64,000 nucleotides of DNA from Cypionkella psychrotolerans (GTDB taxonomy: Bacteria > Pseudomonadota > Alphaproteobacteria > Rhodobacterales > Rhodobacteraceae). Of the stretch, positions 36,899 to 44,441 are shown in pieces. How positions within the stretch are numbered: position 1 is the first letter of the stretch; every line of letters starts with the position of its first letter. The stretch is taken from positions 40,909 to 104,908 of the forward strand of contig NZ_LGIC01000091.1 of assembly GCF_001294535.1 (NCBI RefSeq), in the 5' to 3' direction. The notes under the pieces are model-generated. The model was not told the DNA's origin, searched no databases, and was given only the letters and a program-made list of their open reading frames with translations. Both the position numbers and the translations under genes were made by a program.

Positions 36899-37512
36899 CC
36901 GATCAACCCAGTGCCCTTGACGCCATCAATCACAAACTGCACCGACAGCGCCGCCAAGAGCATCCCGAGCAGGCGGGTGATCACAATCGTCCCCGTCCGC
37001 CCCAACAACCGCTCTAAATACGGCGAGGCGAGCAAGAACAGATAGGTCGCCAAAATCATCCCCGCCAGTAACCCCAGCACGGCAGCGGTCCCCAGCCAGC
37101 CATCACCAGATTTGCCTACCAGCAAGATCATTGTCGCAATCGCCCCGGGTCCCGCGATCAACGGGGTGGCGAGGGGGAACACCGATGGGTCGTGATCCGG
37201 GTCAGCCTGCTGCCCCTCGCGCCGTTGAGTGCGACGCTCAAACAGCATGTCTAGGGCGGTGAGGAACAGCAGGATACCGCCTGCGATGCGGAAGGCGGGC
37301 ATTGAGATGCCGATGAAACCCAGTAAAGCCTCACCCAACAATCCGAATAGGGTCAGCAAGATAAAGGCGATGATGCAAGCGCGCCGCGCCATGTGGCGGC
37401 GATGCTCGGCATCCATGCCTTGCGTGAGGGCGATAAACAAAGGCACCAAACCGGGCGGGTCGATCACCACGAACAGGGTCGCGAAAGCGGTGATCAGGAA
37501 CGCCGTGGTCAT
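36895..37512 (-). CDS. MarC-family integral membrane protein
   Basis: A 205-residue protein with six predicted membrane helices and the MarC-family opening TAFLITAFATLFVVIDPPGLVPLFIALTQG; FPLATPLIAGPGAIATMILL is the second conserved block. Despite the name the family has no proven role in multiple antibiotic resistance; transport has been proposed. The ATG at 37512 is used because it overlaps the ABC-F stop (ATGA) and begins at the first helix. Confidence 0.9.
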   Translation of the reverse strand: MTTAFLITAFATLFVVIDPPGLVPLFIALTQGMDAEHRRHMARRACIIAFILLTLFGLLGEALLGFIGISMPAFRIAGGILLFLTALDMLFERRTQRREGQQADPDHDPSVFPLATPLIAGPGAIATMILLVGKSGDGWLGTAAVLGLLAGMILATYLFLLASPYLERLLGRTGTIVITRLLGMLLAALSVQFVIDGVKGTGLIG

Positions 37513-39359
37513 GGTTTGGTGGCTGTCTCCAGTTTTTCCTGCGCAGAAACCCACAAGGCCTCGGCGCGATCAAGTGCGTCCATCACTTCGGCGTATTTCT
37601 TGTTCCACGTGTCCAACTCACCCGCGCGGGCGGATTCGTAGAGCTCGGGGTCGGCGAGTTTCTTCGCCAAACGGTCGCGCATTTGGTTCAGCTTGTCGAG
37701 GCGTTCTTCGGATTTCTTGACTTCCGAGCGCAGGGCTTTCACCTCATCCTGGCTGACCTTCTTAGGCTTTTCAACGGCTTTGACGGGCTTGGCTTCTTCA
37801 TCGCCTGCCAGAAGCTGACGACGGTAGGCTTCCAAATCTTCTGTATAGGGCGTCACAGCGCCGCCCTTCACCAGCCACAACCGATCCGCGACCAATCCCA
37901 GAAGGTGCATGTCGTGGCTGACCAGAACCACGGCGCCGGAGTATTCGGTGAGGGCCTCCACCAAAGCCTCGCGGCTTTCCATGTCGAGGTGGTTGGTGGG
38001 CTCATCGAGGATCAGCAGGTGCGGCGCGTCGATGGTGGCCAACAGCAAGGACAGGCGGGCTTTTTGGCCACCGGACAGCCGACCTACGGCGGTTTCGGCT
38101 TGATCGGCCATCAGGCCAAAGCCTGCAAGACGGGCGCGCAGGCGCGGTTGGCCCTCGGCCGGACGCAGGCGCATGACGTGTTGCAGCGGAGTTTCGTCGA
38201 TGTGCAGCTCATCGACTTGGTGCTGCGCGAAATAGCCGATGCGCAACTTGGACGATTGTACCATTTTGCCTTCGCAGGCGACTAGCTTGCCAGCGAGCAG
38301 TTTGGAAAGCGTAGATTTTCCTTCACCGTTGCGGCCCAGCAAAGCGATGCGGTCGTCTTGGTCGATGCGCAGGGACAGCTTTTTCAGGATCGGCGGGCCG
38401 CCATATCCTACAGCAACGCCCTCCATGTTAATGATCGGCGGCGAGAGTTCTTCCGGCACCGGGAAGGTGAACACTACCTTTTTCGCATCCTCGGGGGCGG
38501 TGATCGTCTCCATCTTTTCCAGCATTTTCACGCGGGATTGGGCTTGGGCTGCCTTAGAGGCTTTCGCCTTAAAGCGATCGACAAAGGCTTGCAGATGCGC
38601 GCGCTTATCGGCTTGTTTGCGGGCTTCGGCCTGCAAAACCGAGCGGCGTTCGGCGACTTGACGGGCGAATTGGTCGTAGGGGCCAGACCAATAGGTCAGC
38701 TTTTTGTTGTCCAAATGCAGGATGCCGGTGACCGAGCGGTTCAGCAGGCCGCGGTCGTGGCTGATGATCAGAACAGTGTGGGGATACTTTTGCAGATAGC
38801 TTTCCAGCCACAACGCGCCTTCAAGGTCGAGGTAGTTGGTCGGCTCGTCGAGCAGCAGGTAATCGGGCTGCGCGAACAGAACGCCTGCGAGGGCCACACG
38901 CATCCGCCAACCGCCGGAGAAATCCGAGCAGGGGCGCTGTTGCGCTTCGGTATCAAAGCCCAGGCCTTTCAGGATGTTGGCGGCGCGACCCTCAGCGGAC
39001 CATGCGTCAATGTCGTTCAGGCGGTGCTGAATTTCGGCGATGCGGTGCGGGTCGTGGGCGGTTTCTGATTCCAGCAGTAGGGCTGCGCGTTCAGTATCAG
39101 CCGCCAGAACCGTGTCGATCAGGCTGGTCGAGGATGACGGCACCTCTTGCGCGACACCGCCGATGCGGGCGCGGCTGGGCATGGAAATGTCGCCGCTTTC
39201 CAGCGCCAGTTCCTTTTTGATCAGCCGGAACAGCGTGGTTTTGCCCGCGCCATTGCGCCCGACAAGACCGACCTTATGGCCAGTGGGAATGGTTGCAGAA
39301 GCGCCCTCAAACAGTGGGCGGCCTTCGACGGAATAGGTGATGTCTTCGATTTTAAGCAT
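37509..39359 (-). CDS. ABC-F family ribosome-associated ATPase (Uup/YheS-like)
   Basis: ABC-F proteins have two ATPase domains and no membrane part, and act on the ribosome. The 616-residue protein shows Walker [10 protein letters not shown] and GRNGEGKST, signatures [12 protein letters not shown] and [12 protein letters not shown], Walker [16 protein letters not shown] and [15 protein letters not shown], and the charged linker of the P-site tRNA-interaction motif between the domains ([30 protein letters not shown]). The C-terminal end is a coiled coil ([28 protein letters not shown]), as in Uup and YheS. No antibiotic-resistance context is visible. Confidence 0.92.
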   Translation of the reverse strand: MLKIEDITYSVEGRPLFEGASATIPTGHKVGLVGRNGAGKTTLFRLIKKELALESGDISMPSRARIGGVAQEVPSSSTSLIDTVLAADTERAALLLESETAHDPHRIAEIQHRLNDIDAWSAEGRAANILKGLGFDTEAQQRPCSDFSGGWRMRVALAGVLFAQPDYLLLDEPTNYLDLEGALWLESYLQKYPHTVLIISHDRGLLNRSVTGILHLDNKKLTYWSGPYDQFARQVAERRSVLQAEARKQADKRAHLQAFVDRFKAKASKAAQAQSRVKMLEKMETITAPEDAKKVVFTFPVPEELSPPIINMEGVAVGYGGPPILKKLSLRIDQDDRIALLGRNGEGKSTLSKLLAGKLVACEGKMVQSSKLRIGYFAQHQVDELHIDETPLQHVMRLRPAEGQPRLRARLAGFGLMADQAETAVGRLSGGQKARLSLLLATIDAPHLLILDEPTNHLDMESREALVEALTEYSGAVVLVSHDMHLLGLVADRLWLVKGGAVTPYTEDLEAYRRQLLAGDEEAKPVKAVEKPKKVSQDEVKALRSEVKKSEERLDKLNQMRDRLAKKLADPELYESARAGELDTWNKKYAEVMDALDRAEALWVSAQEKLETATKP

Positions 39360-39527
39360 GGGGCGGGGATTGCCTTAAGCGGCGGGCGGCGTCAACCGGG
39401 GAAGGGCAAAGGCGGTGCTTTTGGCGCGCATTGCGGCGCTGTTGACGGCTTTTCAAGCCAGACGACCCGTGATAGCAGGCGCGTTATGAATTTCGGGGCG
39501 ATTTTGCCCCTTGTTATGGAGAGCCAC

Positions 39528-39950
39528 ATGGCCGTCGAACGCACCCTGTCGATCATCAAACCCGATGCAACCAAGCGCAACTTGACCGGCAAGATCATTG
39601 CCAAATTTGAAGATGCGGGCCTGCGGGTGGTGGCATCCAAACGCATCCATCTGTCGATGGCGCAAGCTGGCGCGTTCTACGCCGAGCATTCGGCGCGTGG
39701 TTTCTACGGTGAGCTGTGCGAGTTCATGGCCTCCGAGCCGGTTGTGGTACAGGTGCTGGAAGGCGAGTCTGCCATTGCGAAAAACCGCGAAGTGATGGGC
39801 GCTACCAACCCGGCGAACGCCGATGCGGGCACCATCCGCAAGGAATTTGCGTTGTCGGTTGGCGAGAATTCGGTGCATGGCTCGGATTCGGAAGCTTCGG
39901 CTGCACGTGAGATTGCGTTCTTCTTCTCGGGCCTTGAACTGGTCGGCTGA
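39528..39950 (+). CDS. ndk: Nucleoside diphosphate kinase
   Basis: Ndk moves the gamma-phosphate between nucleotides to balance NTP and dNTP pools. The 140-residue protein is full length: [18 protein letters not shown], the nucleotide-site block [25 protein letters not shown] segment, and the phospho-His117 in [11 protein letters not shown] at 39528 follows GGAGAGCC; the open frame extends far upstream but only by chance. It ends 49 bp from the converging TfoX-like gene, with a double hairpin between them. Confidence 0.97.
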   Translation: MAVERTLSIIKPDATKRNLTGKIIAKFEDAGLRVVASKRIHLSMAQAGAFYAEHSARGFYGELCEFMASEPVVVQVLEGESAIAKNREVMGATNPANADAGTIRKEFALSVGENSVHGSDSEASAAREIAFFFSGLELVG

Positions 39951-39953
39951 GGC

Positions 39954-39997
39954 GGAATTCGCGCGAATTCCGGCACGATTTCTGAGATCAGAAATCG
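39954..39997. repeat. Two-hairpin intergenic repeat, copy 1
   Basis: The first hairpin is the 18-bp palindrome GGAATTCGCGCGAATTCC (39954-39971). The second is CGATTTCTGA/TCAGAAATCG (39976-39985 with 39988-39997). The same two-part unit recurs inverted at 57318-57362, with compensating changes in the first stem. Both lie between converging genes, so each may end transcription from both sides. Confidence 0.75.
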
Positions 39998-39998
39998 G

Positions 39999-40343
39999 TC
40001 AGGCTCGCGGCTTCTCAATCACCCCAAAGAATTGCAGGGCCGCTTCCAATTCGGAGCGGCCTTGTGCTTTTGAGCCAATGCGCTCGGCCTTGATCGCATC
40101 GAAGCGGGCACGCAGGGCTTTCTTTTCTTCGCCTTGGCAATCGTTCCACGGGCGACCCTGCAATCCCATGTGCAAGACGTAATAGCCGATGAAATGGGCT
40201 TGGGTGCCGGCATCAAGCAGGCGACGGTAGGCTTCGTCAGCTCCGAGTTCGCGGATTTCTTCTGCAGAATGGATGCCTGCCTTGGCGAAGGCCACTTCCG
40301 AAGCGGGGCCGAGGTTGGGTATGGTTGAAACTGGGCTTGGCAT
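39999..40343 (-). CDS. TfoX C-terminal-domain protein
   Basis: A 114-residue protein consisting of a TfoX/Sxy C-terminal-like helix-hairpin-helix domain: ISTIPNLGPASEVAFAKAGIHSAEEIRELGADEAYRRLLDAG is the recognisable block, ending in ALQFFGVIEK. The N-terminal domain of TfoX is absent. Full TfoX promotes competence-gene expression in gamma-proteobacteria; stand-alone C-terminal-domain proteins are common in Alphaproteobacteria and have no proven role. The extra ~97 residues of open frame upstream lack domain signal. Confidence 0.82.
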   Translation of the reverse strand: MPSPVSTIPNLGPASEVAFAKAGIHSAEEIRELGADEAYRRLLDAGTQAHFIGYYVLHMGLQGRPWNDCQGEEKKALRARFDAIKAERIGSKAQGRSELEAALQFFGVIEKPRA

Positions 40344-40364
40344 ACGGCACCTGCAAATGACAAA

Positions 40365-40384
40365 GGCCAGCCTAGCGGCTGGCC
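40365..40384 (-). terminator. Distal hairpin of a tandem pair after the 43-residue ORF
   Basis: GGCCAGCC and GGCTGGCC form an 8-bp stem with a 4-base loop; on the minus strand the stem is followed by TTTGTCATTTG. It repeats the sequence of the hairpin at 40403-40428, with a different loop. Confidence 0.55.
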
Positions 40385-40402
40385 CCCGAACAGTGCAACC
40401 AC

Positions 40403-40428
40403 AAAGGCCAGCCGATTGGCTGGCCTTT
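40403..40428 (-). terminator. Proximal terminator hairpin after the 43-residue ORF
   Basis: AAAGGCCAGCC and GGCTGGCCTTT form a perfect 11-bp stem with a 4-base loop, 20 bp after the ORF stop on the minus strand. The TTT end of the stem is a short U-tract. With the hairpin at 40365 it forms a near-identical tandem pair. Confidence 0.7.
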
Positions 40429-40448
40429 GTGTCGTAAAAGCGAAATCT

Positions 40449-40580
40449 TTAGATCGACGCCCAGTCGCGGAACACGGTGCCGCTTTGTTGCTGGGGGGAT
40501 GCGCCCTGCTGGCCCTGCTGTTGCGGGGCCGGGGCTTGCGCGCCACCTTGTTGAGGTTGGGTGGGCTTGGAGGTAGACAT
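40449..40580 (-). CDS. Small Gln/Pro-rich protein (43 residues)
   Basis: The peptide starts MSTSKPTQPQQGGAQAPAPQ, continues with QQ-rich repeats and ends SGTVFRDWASI. CGGAGCAGTCC stands 7 bases before the ATG, a good ribosome-binding site, and two terminator-type hairpins follow, so this looks like a real single-gene unit despite its size. The body is low-complexity and probably disordered, but the last ~11 residues are of normal composition. I do not recognise the family. It is not a shadow of a longer gene on the other strand. Confidence 0.6.
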   Translation of the reverse strand: MSTSKPTQPQQGGAQAPAPQQQGQQGASPQQQSGTVFRDWASI

Positions 40581-40736
40581 TGGACTGCTCCGGTCGTTGT
40601 TTGGCGTTCTGCCATTATGGTAAATTGCTCCACCCTTGCGGCGGTGTTGCGACCGGATCAAGGAAGGATTGCGGCCAATTATACTCCAGCTGCGACGCCC
40701 GCAATAGAATATGCCTTCGAAAGCAGGCATTTGGTT

Positions 40737-40943
40737 TCACTTTGTTGCGATTATGTGTGCCGGAAAGCCGATCTCATTGAGGGCGGCCAATAGAGATTCG
40801 GCGCTGGGGGTGCCCTCAACCTCAACTTGCCGCAGGGTCAAATCGACCGTGATGGCTTTTGTGCCGGGCAGGGCGGTCAGCGCTTCGGTCACCGAGGCTT
40901 TGCAGTGGCCGCAGTTCATGTCGGGAACGGAAAGTAGGGTCAT
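40737..40943 (-). CDS. copZ: Copper chaperone (HMA domain, CopZ-like)
   Basis: A 68-residue heavy-metal-associated domain with the metal motif MNCGHCKAS (Cys11, Cys14), the usual size of CopZ. It should bind Cu(I) and pass it to the CopA pump encoded on the other strand. The ATG at 40943 is preferred; the frame is open for 20 more codons upstream, but these include the CueR-type site. GGAGCCC precedes the start. The gene is divergent from copA, with matching CueR-type sites before each. Confidence 0.92.
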   Translation of the reverse strand: MTLLSVPDMNCGHCKASVTEALTALPGTKAITVDLTLRQVEVEGTPSAESLLAALNEIGFPAHIIATK

Positions 40944-40968
40944 GATGGGCTCCTTTTCTGGGTTGAAG

Positions 40969-40997
40969 ATGGGGGTTCCGGTGGGGGGAAGGTCAAG
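40969..40997 (-). promoter_or_regulatory. CueR-type operator/promoter for copZ
   Basis: On the minus strand the site reads CTTGACCTTCCC, seven variable bases, then GGAACCCCCAT-type sequence. It gives a -35 TTGACC with the long spacer typical of MerR-family promoters, and the ACCTTCC/GGAA half-sites of CueR. It equals the copA site (41022-41050) in 26 of 29 positions. Confidence 0.75.
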
Positions 40998-41021
40998 GGG
41001 CACGAATAATTTTTTGCAGGG

Positions 41022-41050
41022 CTTGACCTTCCCGTCACTGGAACCCCCAT
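41022..41050 (+). promoter_or_regulatory. CueR-type operator/promoter for copA
   Basis: CTTGACCTTCCC, then GTCACTGG and AACCCCCAT: -35 TTGACC at 41023-41028 and a weak -10 around 41048-41053, about 19-20 bp apart. This long spacing is what MerR-type activators such as CueR correct by bending DNA. The regulator is encoded right after copA. Confidence 0.8.
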
Positions 41051-41074
41051 ATCAGCTGTCGAAGGAGATTTCCG

Positions 41075-43279
41075 ATGGACAAGCTTGCGATGAAAATTGA
41101 TCTCAGCGTCGAGGGCATGACCTGTGCCGCCTGCACCGGGCGGGTGGAGCGGGTGCTGAAGGCGCAAGTGGGTGTGCTGGATGCGGTGGCGAACCTTGTA
41201 ACGCGGCGGGCCGAAGTAACTGTGTCGCAGGCGGTCGATCCGGCGGTGCTGGCGGCGGCAGTGCGCAAGGCGGGCTATGCGGCGACACCCTTGGCGCAAG
41301 CGGTGGTGCATGACCCGGCGGCAGAGCAGCGCGCGTTGTGGCGCGACACGGGCATCGCGGCATTGCTGACCCTGCCGGTGTTTGTTGTCGAGATGGGCGG
41401 GCATTTCATCCCCGGCTTTCATATGGTGCTGCACGGGCTGATCGCGCCGCAAACGATGTGGCTGGTCGAGTTTGTGCTGGTGACGCTGGTGCTGTTGGGA
41501 CCGGGGCGGCGGTTTTTCAGCAAGGGCCTGCCTGCCTTGGCGCGGGGTGGCCCGGATATGAACAGCCTTGTCGCGGTGGGCAGTGGCGCGGCTTGGGTCT
41601 ATTCCAGCATGGTGACGTTTTGGCCGGCTTTGATCCCGCAGGCCTCGCGCTCGGTGTATTTCGAAGCGGCGGCGGTGATTGTCACGTTGATTTTGCTGGG
41701 CCGCAGTCTTGAGGCGCGGGCGCGGGGGCGGGCGGGGGCGGCGATAGCGCGGCTGGTGAAGCTGGCGCCAAAAACCGCGCGCAAGCTGGTGGATGGTGGG
41801 ATGCAAGAGGTCGAGGTGGCATCTTTGCTGCCGGGGGATCAGGTGCAGATCCGGCCCGGAGAGCGGATTCCGGCGGATGGGCTGGCGGTCTCTGGCCATT
41901 CGACGGTGGACGAGTCGATGTTGACCGGAGAGCCTTTGGGGCAGGAAAAGCTACACGGTGCACGGCTGACGGGTGGCACGGTGAACGGCACTGGGGCCTT
42001 GGTGATGCAGATCACCGAGGTCGGGGCGGCGACGGTGCTGGCGCGAATCATCGCGATGGTCGAAGCGGCACAGGGCGGCAAGCTGCCGGTGCAGGCGCTG
42101 GTGGACCGGATCACCCTGTGGTTCGTGCCGGTGGTGATGGTGGTGGCGGCGCTGACGGTGCTGGTCTGGTTGATCTTTGGGCCGGGACTGGCCGAGGCGC
42201 TGGTCGCGGGCGTGTCAGTGCTGATCATCGCTTGCCCCTGTGCGATGGGGTTGGCGGTGCCGGTTTCCATTTTGGTTGGCACGGGTCGCGCGGCGGAACT
42301 GGGGATTCTGTTTCGCAAAGGTGAGGCTTTGCAACGGCTTGAGACGGTGCAACGGGTGGCGTTTGACAAGACCGGCACGCTGACGCTGGGGCGGCCCGTG
42401 GTCCAAGCGGTGGTGGGCGCTGCGGAGGTGCTGGAAATCGCGGCGGCGGTCGAGGCGGCATCAGAGCATCCCTTAGCGGCGGCCGTCGCTGCAGAGGCGG
42501 CGCGGTTGGGGTTGCGCGTGGCTGCGGTGACGGGGTTTGAAGCCGTGCCGGGGCAGGGTGCGCGGGCGATGCTAGAGGGTGTGGCGGTCAGTGTTGGCTC
42601 GGCACGGATGTTCCCTGACTTGAATATGGGGCTGGCCGCGCAAGCTGCTGCGGCGCAGGCCAAGGGGCAAGGTGTTTTGTTTGTGGGGCGGGACGGTACG
42701 GCGATTGGCATGATCACGGTGGCCGATCCGATCAAGCCCTCCGCGCAGGCGGCGGTGGCAGCACTGCAAGCTGCGGGTGTGCAGGTGGCGATGATCACTG
42801 GCGATGCCGAGGCCACGGCGCGGGCGGTGGCGGGCGTGCTTGGCATCACGGAGGTTCATGCCGGGGTGCTGCCCGCGGGCAAGGCGGCGGTGATCGCGGG
42901 CCTTGGCGCGGGTGTGGCTTTTGTCGGGGATGGCATCAACGATGCCCCCGCGCTGGCAGCGGCAGAGGTGGGCTTTGCGATGGGCACTGGCACCGACGTG
43001 GCCATCGAGGCCGGGGATGTGGTGCTGATGACGGGCGATCCGCTGGGCGTGCTGCGTGCGCTTGAACTTTCGCGTGCAACCATGCGCAATATCAGGGAAA
43101 ATCTGCTCTGGGCTTTTGGCTATAATGCCGCTTTGATCCCGGTGGCGGCCGGGGTTCTGGTGCCGTTTGGTGGCCCACAACTGTCGCCGATGCTGGCCGC
43201 AGGGGCGATGGCTTTGTCCTCTGTTTTTGTGCTGTTCAACGCGCTGCGGTTGCGGCGCTTCAAAGGAGCACGCGCATGA
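41075..43279 (+). CDS. copA: Copper-translocating P1B-type ATPase
   Basis: CopA pumps Cu(I) out of the cytoplasm. The 734-residue protein has one N-terminal HMA domain with [10 protein letters not shown] (Cys17, Cys20), the membrane domain with the CPC metal site in [16 protein letters not shown], the actuator TGE in MLTGEPLG, the phosphorylation motif DKTGTLT, the HP motif in [10 protein letters not shown], and the hinge [13 protein letters not shown]. Motifs place it in the Cu+ group. AAGGAG stands before the ATG. The stop overlaps cueR (ATGA). Confidence 0.96.
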   Translation: MDKLAMKIDLSVEGMTCAACTGRVERVLKAQVGVLDAVANLVTRRAEVTVSQAVDPAVLAAAVRKAGYAATPLAQAVVHDPAAEQRALWRDTGIAALLTLPVFVVEMGGHFIPGFHMVLHGLIAPQTMWLVEFVLVTLVLLGPGRRFFSKGLPALARGGPDMNSLVAVGSGAAWVYSSMVTFWPALIPQASRSVYFEAAAVIVTLILLGRSLEARARGRAGAAIARLVKLAPKTARKLVDGGMQEVEVASLLPGDQVQIRPGERIPADGLAVSGHSTVDESMLTGEPLGQEKLHGARLTGGTVNGTGALVMQITEVGAATVLARIIAMVEAAQGGKLPVQALVDRITLWFVPVVMVVAALTVLVWLIFGPGLAEALVAGVSVLIIACPCAMGLAVPVSILVGTGRAAELGILFRKGEALQRLETVQRVAFDKTGTLTLGRPVVQAVVGAAEVLEIAAAVEAASEHPLAAAVAAEAARLGLRVAAVTGFEAVPGQGARAMLEGVAVSVGSARMFPDLNMGLAAQAAAAQAKGQGVLFVGRDGTAIGMITVADPIKPSAQAAVAALQAAGVQVAMITGDAEATARAVAGVLGITEVHAGVLPAGKAAVIAGLGAGVAFVGDGINDAPALAAAEVGFAMGTGTDVAIEAGDVVLMTGDPLGVLRALELSRATMRNIRENLLWAFGYNAALIPVAAGVLVPFGGPQLSPMLAAGAMALSSVFVLFNALRLRRFKGARA

Positions 43280-43680
43280 ATATCGCCGAAGTTGCCAAGG
43301 CGGCGGGGCTGCCCGCCAAGACCATCCGCTATTATGAAGACATCGGCCTGATCCAACCCAAGCGCAGCGAGAATGGCTACCGTGCCTTTGCCGAGGCTGA
43401 TCTGCACAAGCTGGCCTTCGTCGGGCGGGCGCGATCTTTGGGGTTCTCGATTGTGGAATGTCGGGCACTGCTGGCGCTTTATGAGGACCGCGCGCGGGCG
43501 AGTGGTGATGTCAAAGCGCTGGCGGTGACGCATCTGGCGCAGATTCGCGCCAAGATCGTGGAACTGCGCGCGATGGAGGCGACCTTGGCCGATCTGGTTC
43601 ACGCCTGTAGCGGCGATCATCGGCCGGATTGCCCGATTCTGCGCGGGCTGTCACAACCGGGCTCAGGCGATCCGCAGTAG
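43276..43680 (+). CDS. cueR: Copper-responsive MerR-family regulator CueR
   Basis: A 134-residue MerR protein: N-terminal winged helix [26 protein letters not shown], a long dimerisation helix, and a C-terminal metal loop with Cys111 and Cys119 in CSGDHRPDC, the same spacing as Cys112/Cys120 of E. coli CueR, which bind Cu(I). It should activate copA and copZ from the two sites between those genes. Its start overlaps copA. Its last 18 bp overlap the tail of the converging Rrf2 gene. Confidence 0.95.
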   Translation: MNIAEVAKAAGLPAKTIRYYEDIGLIQPKRSENGYRAFAEADLHKLAFVGRARSLGFSIVECRALLALYEDRARASGDVKALAVTHLAQIRAKIVELRAMEATLADLVHACSGDHRPDCPILRGLSQPGSGDPQ

Positions 43681-44094
43681 GCGTTCAAGATCGGTGTTGC
43701 CGACGACGAGGTCTTGCAGGCTGACCGCATCAAGGGCTTTGTAGAAGCCCTCTAGGGCGTTGGTCAGCACGCATTTCAACCGACAAGCGCCGGACAATGG
43801 GCAAGAGTTGGAGTGTTCGGCGCAATCGGTGAAGGGCAAGACCTGCTCAAAAATCCGAAACACCGTGCCGACCTTGATCTCGGCTGCATCAAACCCCAGC
43901 GTCATGCCGCCCGCCCGTCCGCGTCGGGTCTTGAGCAAGTCTTGCCGTGCCAGCAGATGGATCACCTGCGCCAAATGGTTTTCGGACGCGCCGCAAGCGA
44001 CGGCAATCTCGTGCTTTCGCACGATCCGACCGTGATTGACCGCGCAAAACATCAGTGTACGCATCGCCAAATTGGTGCGTGTGGTCAGGCGCAT
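43663..44094 (-). CDS. nsrR: Rrf2-family [Fe-S] transcriptional regulator, NsrR-like
   Basis: A 143-residue Rrf2 protein with MRLTTRTNLAMRTLMFCAVN, the recognition-helix region SENHLAQVIHLLARQDLLKTRRGRAGG, and the cluster cysteines Cys91, Cys98 and Cys104 (spacing x6, x5) as in NsrR, plus one more at 108. NsrR carries a nitric-oxide-sensitive cluster and represses NO-detoxification genes. No such target gene is in the window. The ATG at 44094 fits the family; the longer frame does not. An FNR-type site and an inverted repeat lie upstream. IscR or RirA-like function is less likely because of Cys spacing. Confidence 0.85.
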   Translation of the reverse strand: MRLTTRTNLAMRTLMFCAVNHGRIVRKHEIAVACGASENHLAQVIHLLARQDLLKTRRGRAGGMTLGFDAAEIKVGTVFRIFEQVLPFTDCAEHSNSCPLSGACRLKCVLTNALEGFYKALDAVSLQDLVVGNTDLERLLRIA

Positions 44095-44110
44095 GGGCTC
44101 TCCGATCCTG

Positions 44111-44130
44111 CAAGATTTGACGCAGTCTTG
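44111..44130 (-). promoter_or_regulatory. Inverted repeat upstream of the NsrR-like gene
   Basis: CAAGA and TCTTG are 10 bases apart, 17 bp before the ATG of the Rrf2 gene. The place suits an autoregulatory operator. The arms are short, so this is tentative. Confidence 0.35.
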
Positions 44131-44151
44131 CGCAGTTTTTGCTGGGCTGCC

Positions 44152-44165
44152 TTGATTCAGATCAG
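44152..44165. promoter_or_regulatory. FNR/FnrL-type binding site
   Basis: TTGATTCAGATCAG matches the FNR consensus TTGAT-N4-ATCAA at 9 of 10 specified bases. It lies 58 bp before the NsrR-like gene on the minus strand and 277 bp before glgP on the plus strand, so the regulator gene is the likelier target: NO sensing under low oxygen. Confidence 0.6.
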
Positions 44166-44232
44166 ATACAGCATTGTGCCTCAGAGCCAAGCTTGCGCGG
44201 GGCTTGGGCCGTGATGGTCGCCTTTTGGGTGT

Positions 44233-44250
44233 GATCAAAGCGCTTTGATC
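44233..44250. promoter_or_regulatory. 18-bp perfect palindrome upstream of the glycogen operon
   Basis: GATCAAAGCGCTTTGATC is fully self-complementary and A/T-rich on both sides of a central GCGC, as in LacI-family operators. It lies 191 bp before glgP in a 347-bp gene-free stretch (44095-44441) and may be the operator of a sugar-responsive repressor of the glg operon. No LacI-type gene is in the window. The rest of this gap, about 44251-44441, shows no clear gene. Confidence 0.45.
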
Positions 44251-44441
44251 GCAAAGACCTATCTAATAAAACGAAAAACATGGTGAAATCTCAAATTGTT
44301 TGCGGTAACAAGAAAGCGGTTTGAAGGATTTGTGCTGAGACCGGGCTTGGGGTGAAATGGCGGCGTGCCGGATGGAGTACGGTGCTTGCTTGACCCCACA
44401 CGGCAGAGAGATAGGCTCAAAGCCAACCGAAATGGAAAGAT

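Noticed and set aside
39147..39527. A 127-codon N-terminal extension of ndk
   Set aside because: Ndk is complete from 39528 with a ribosome-binding site; the extension overlaps the ABC-F gene start and has no family signal.
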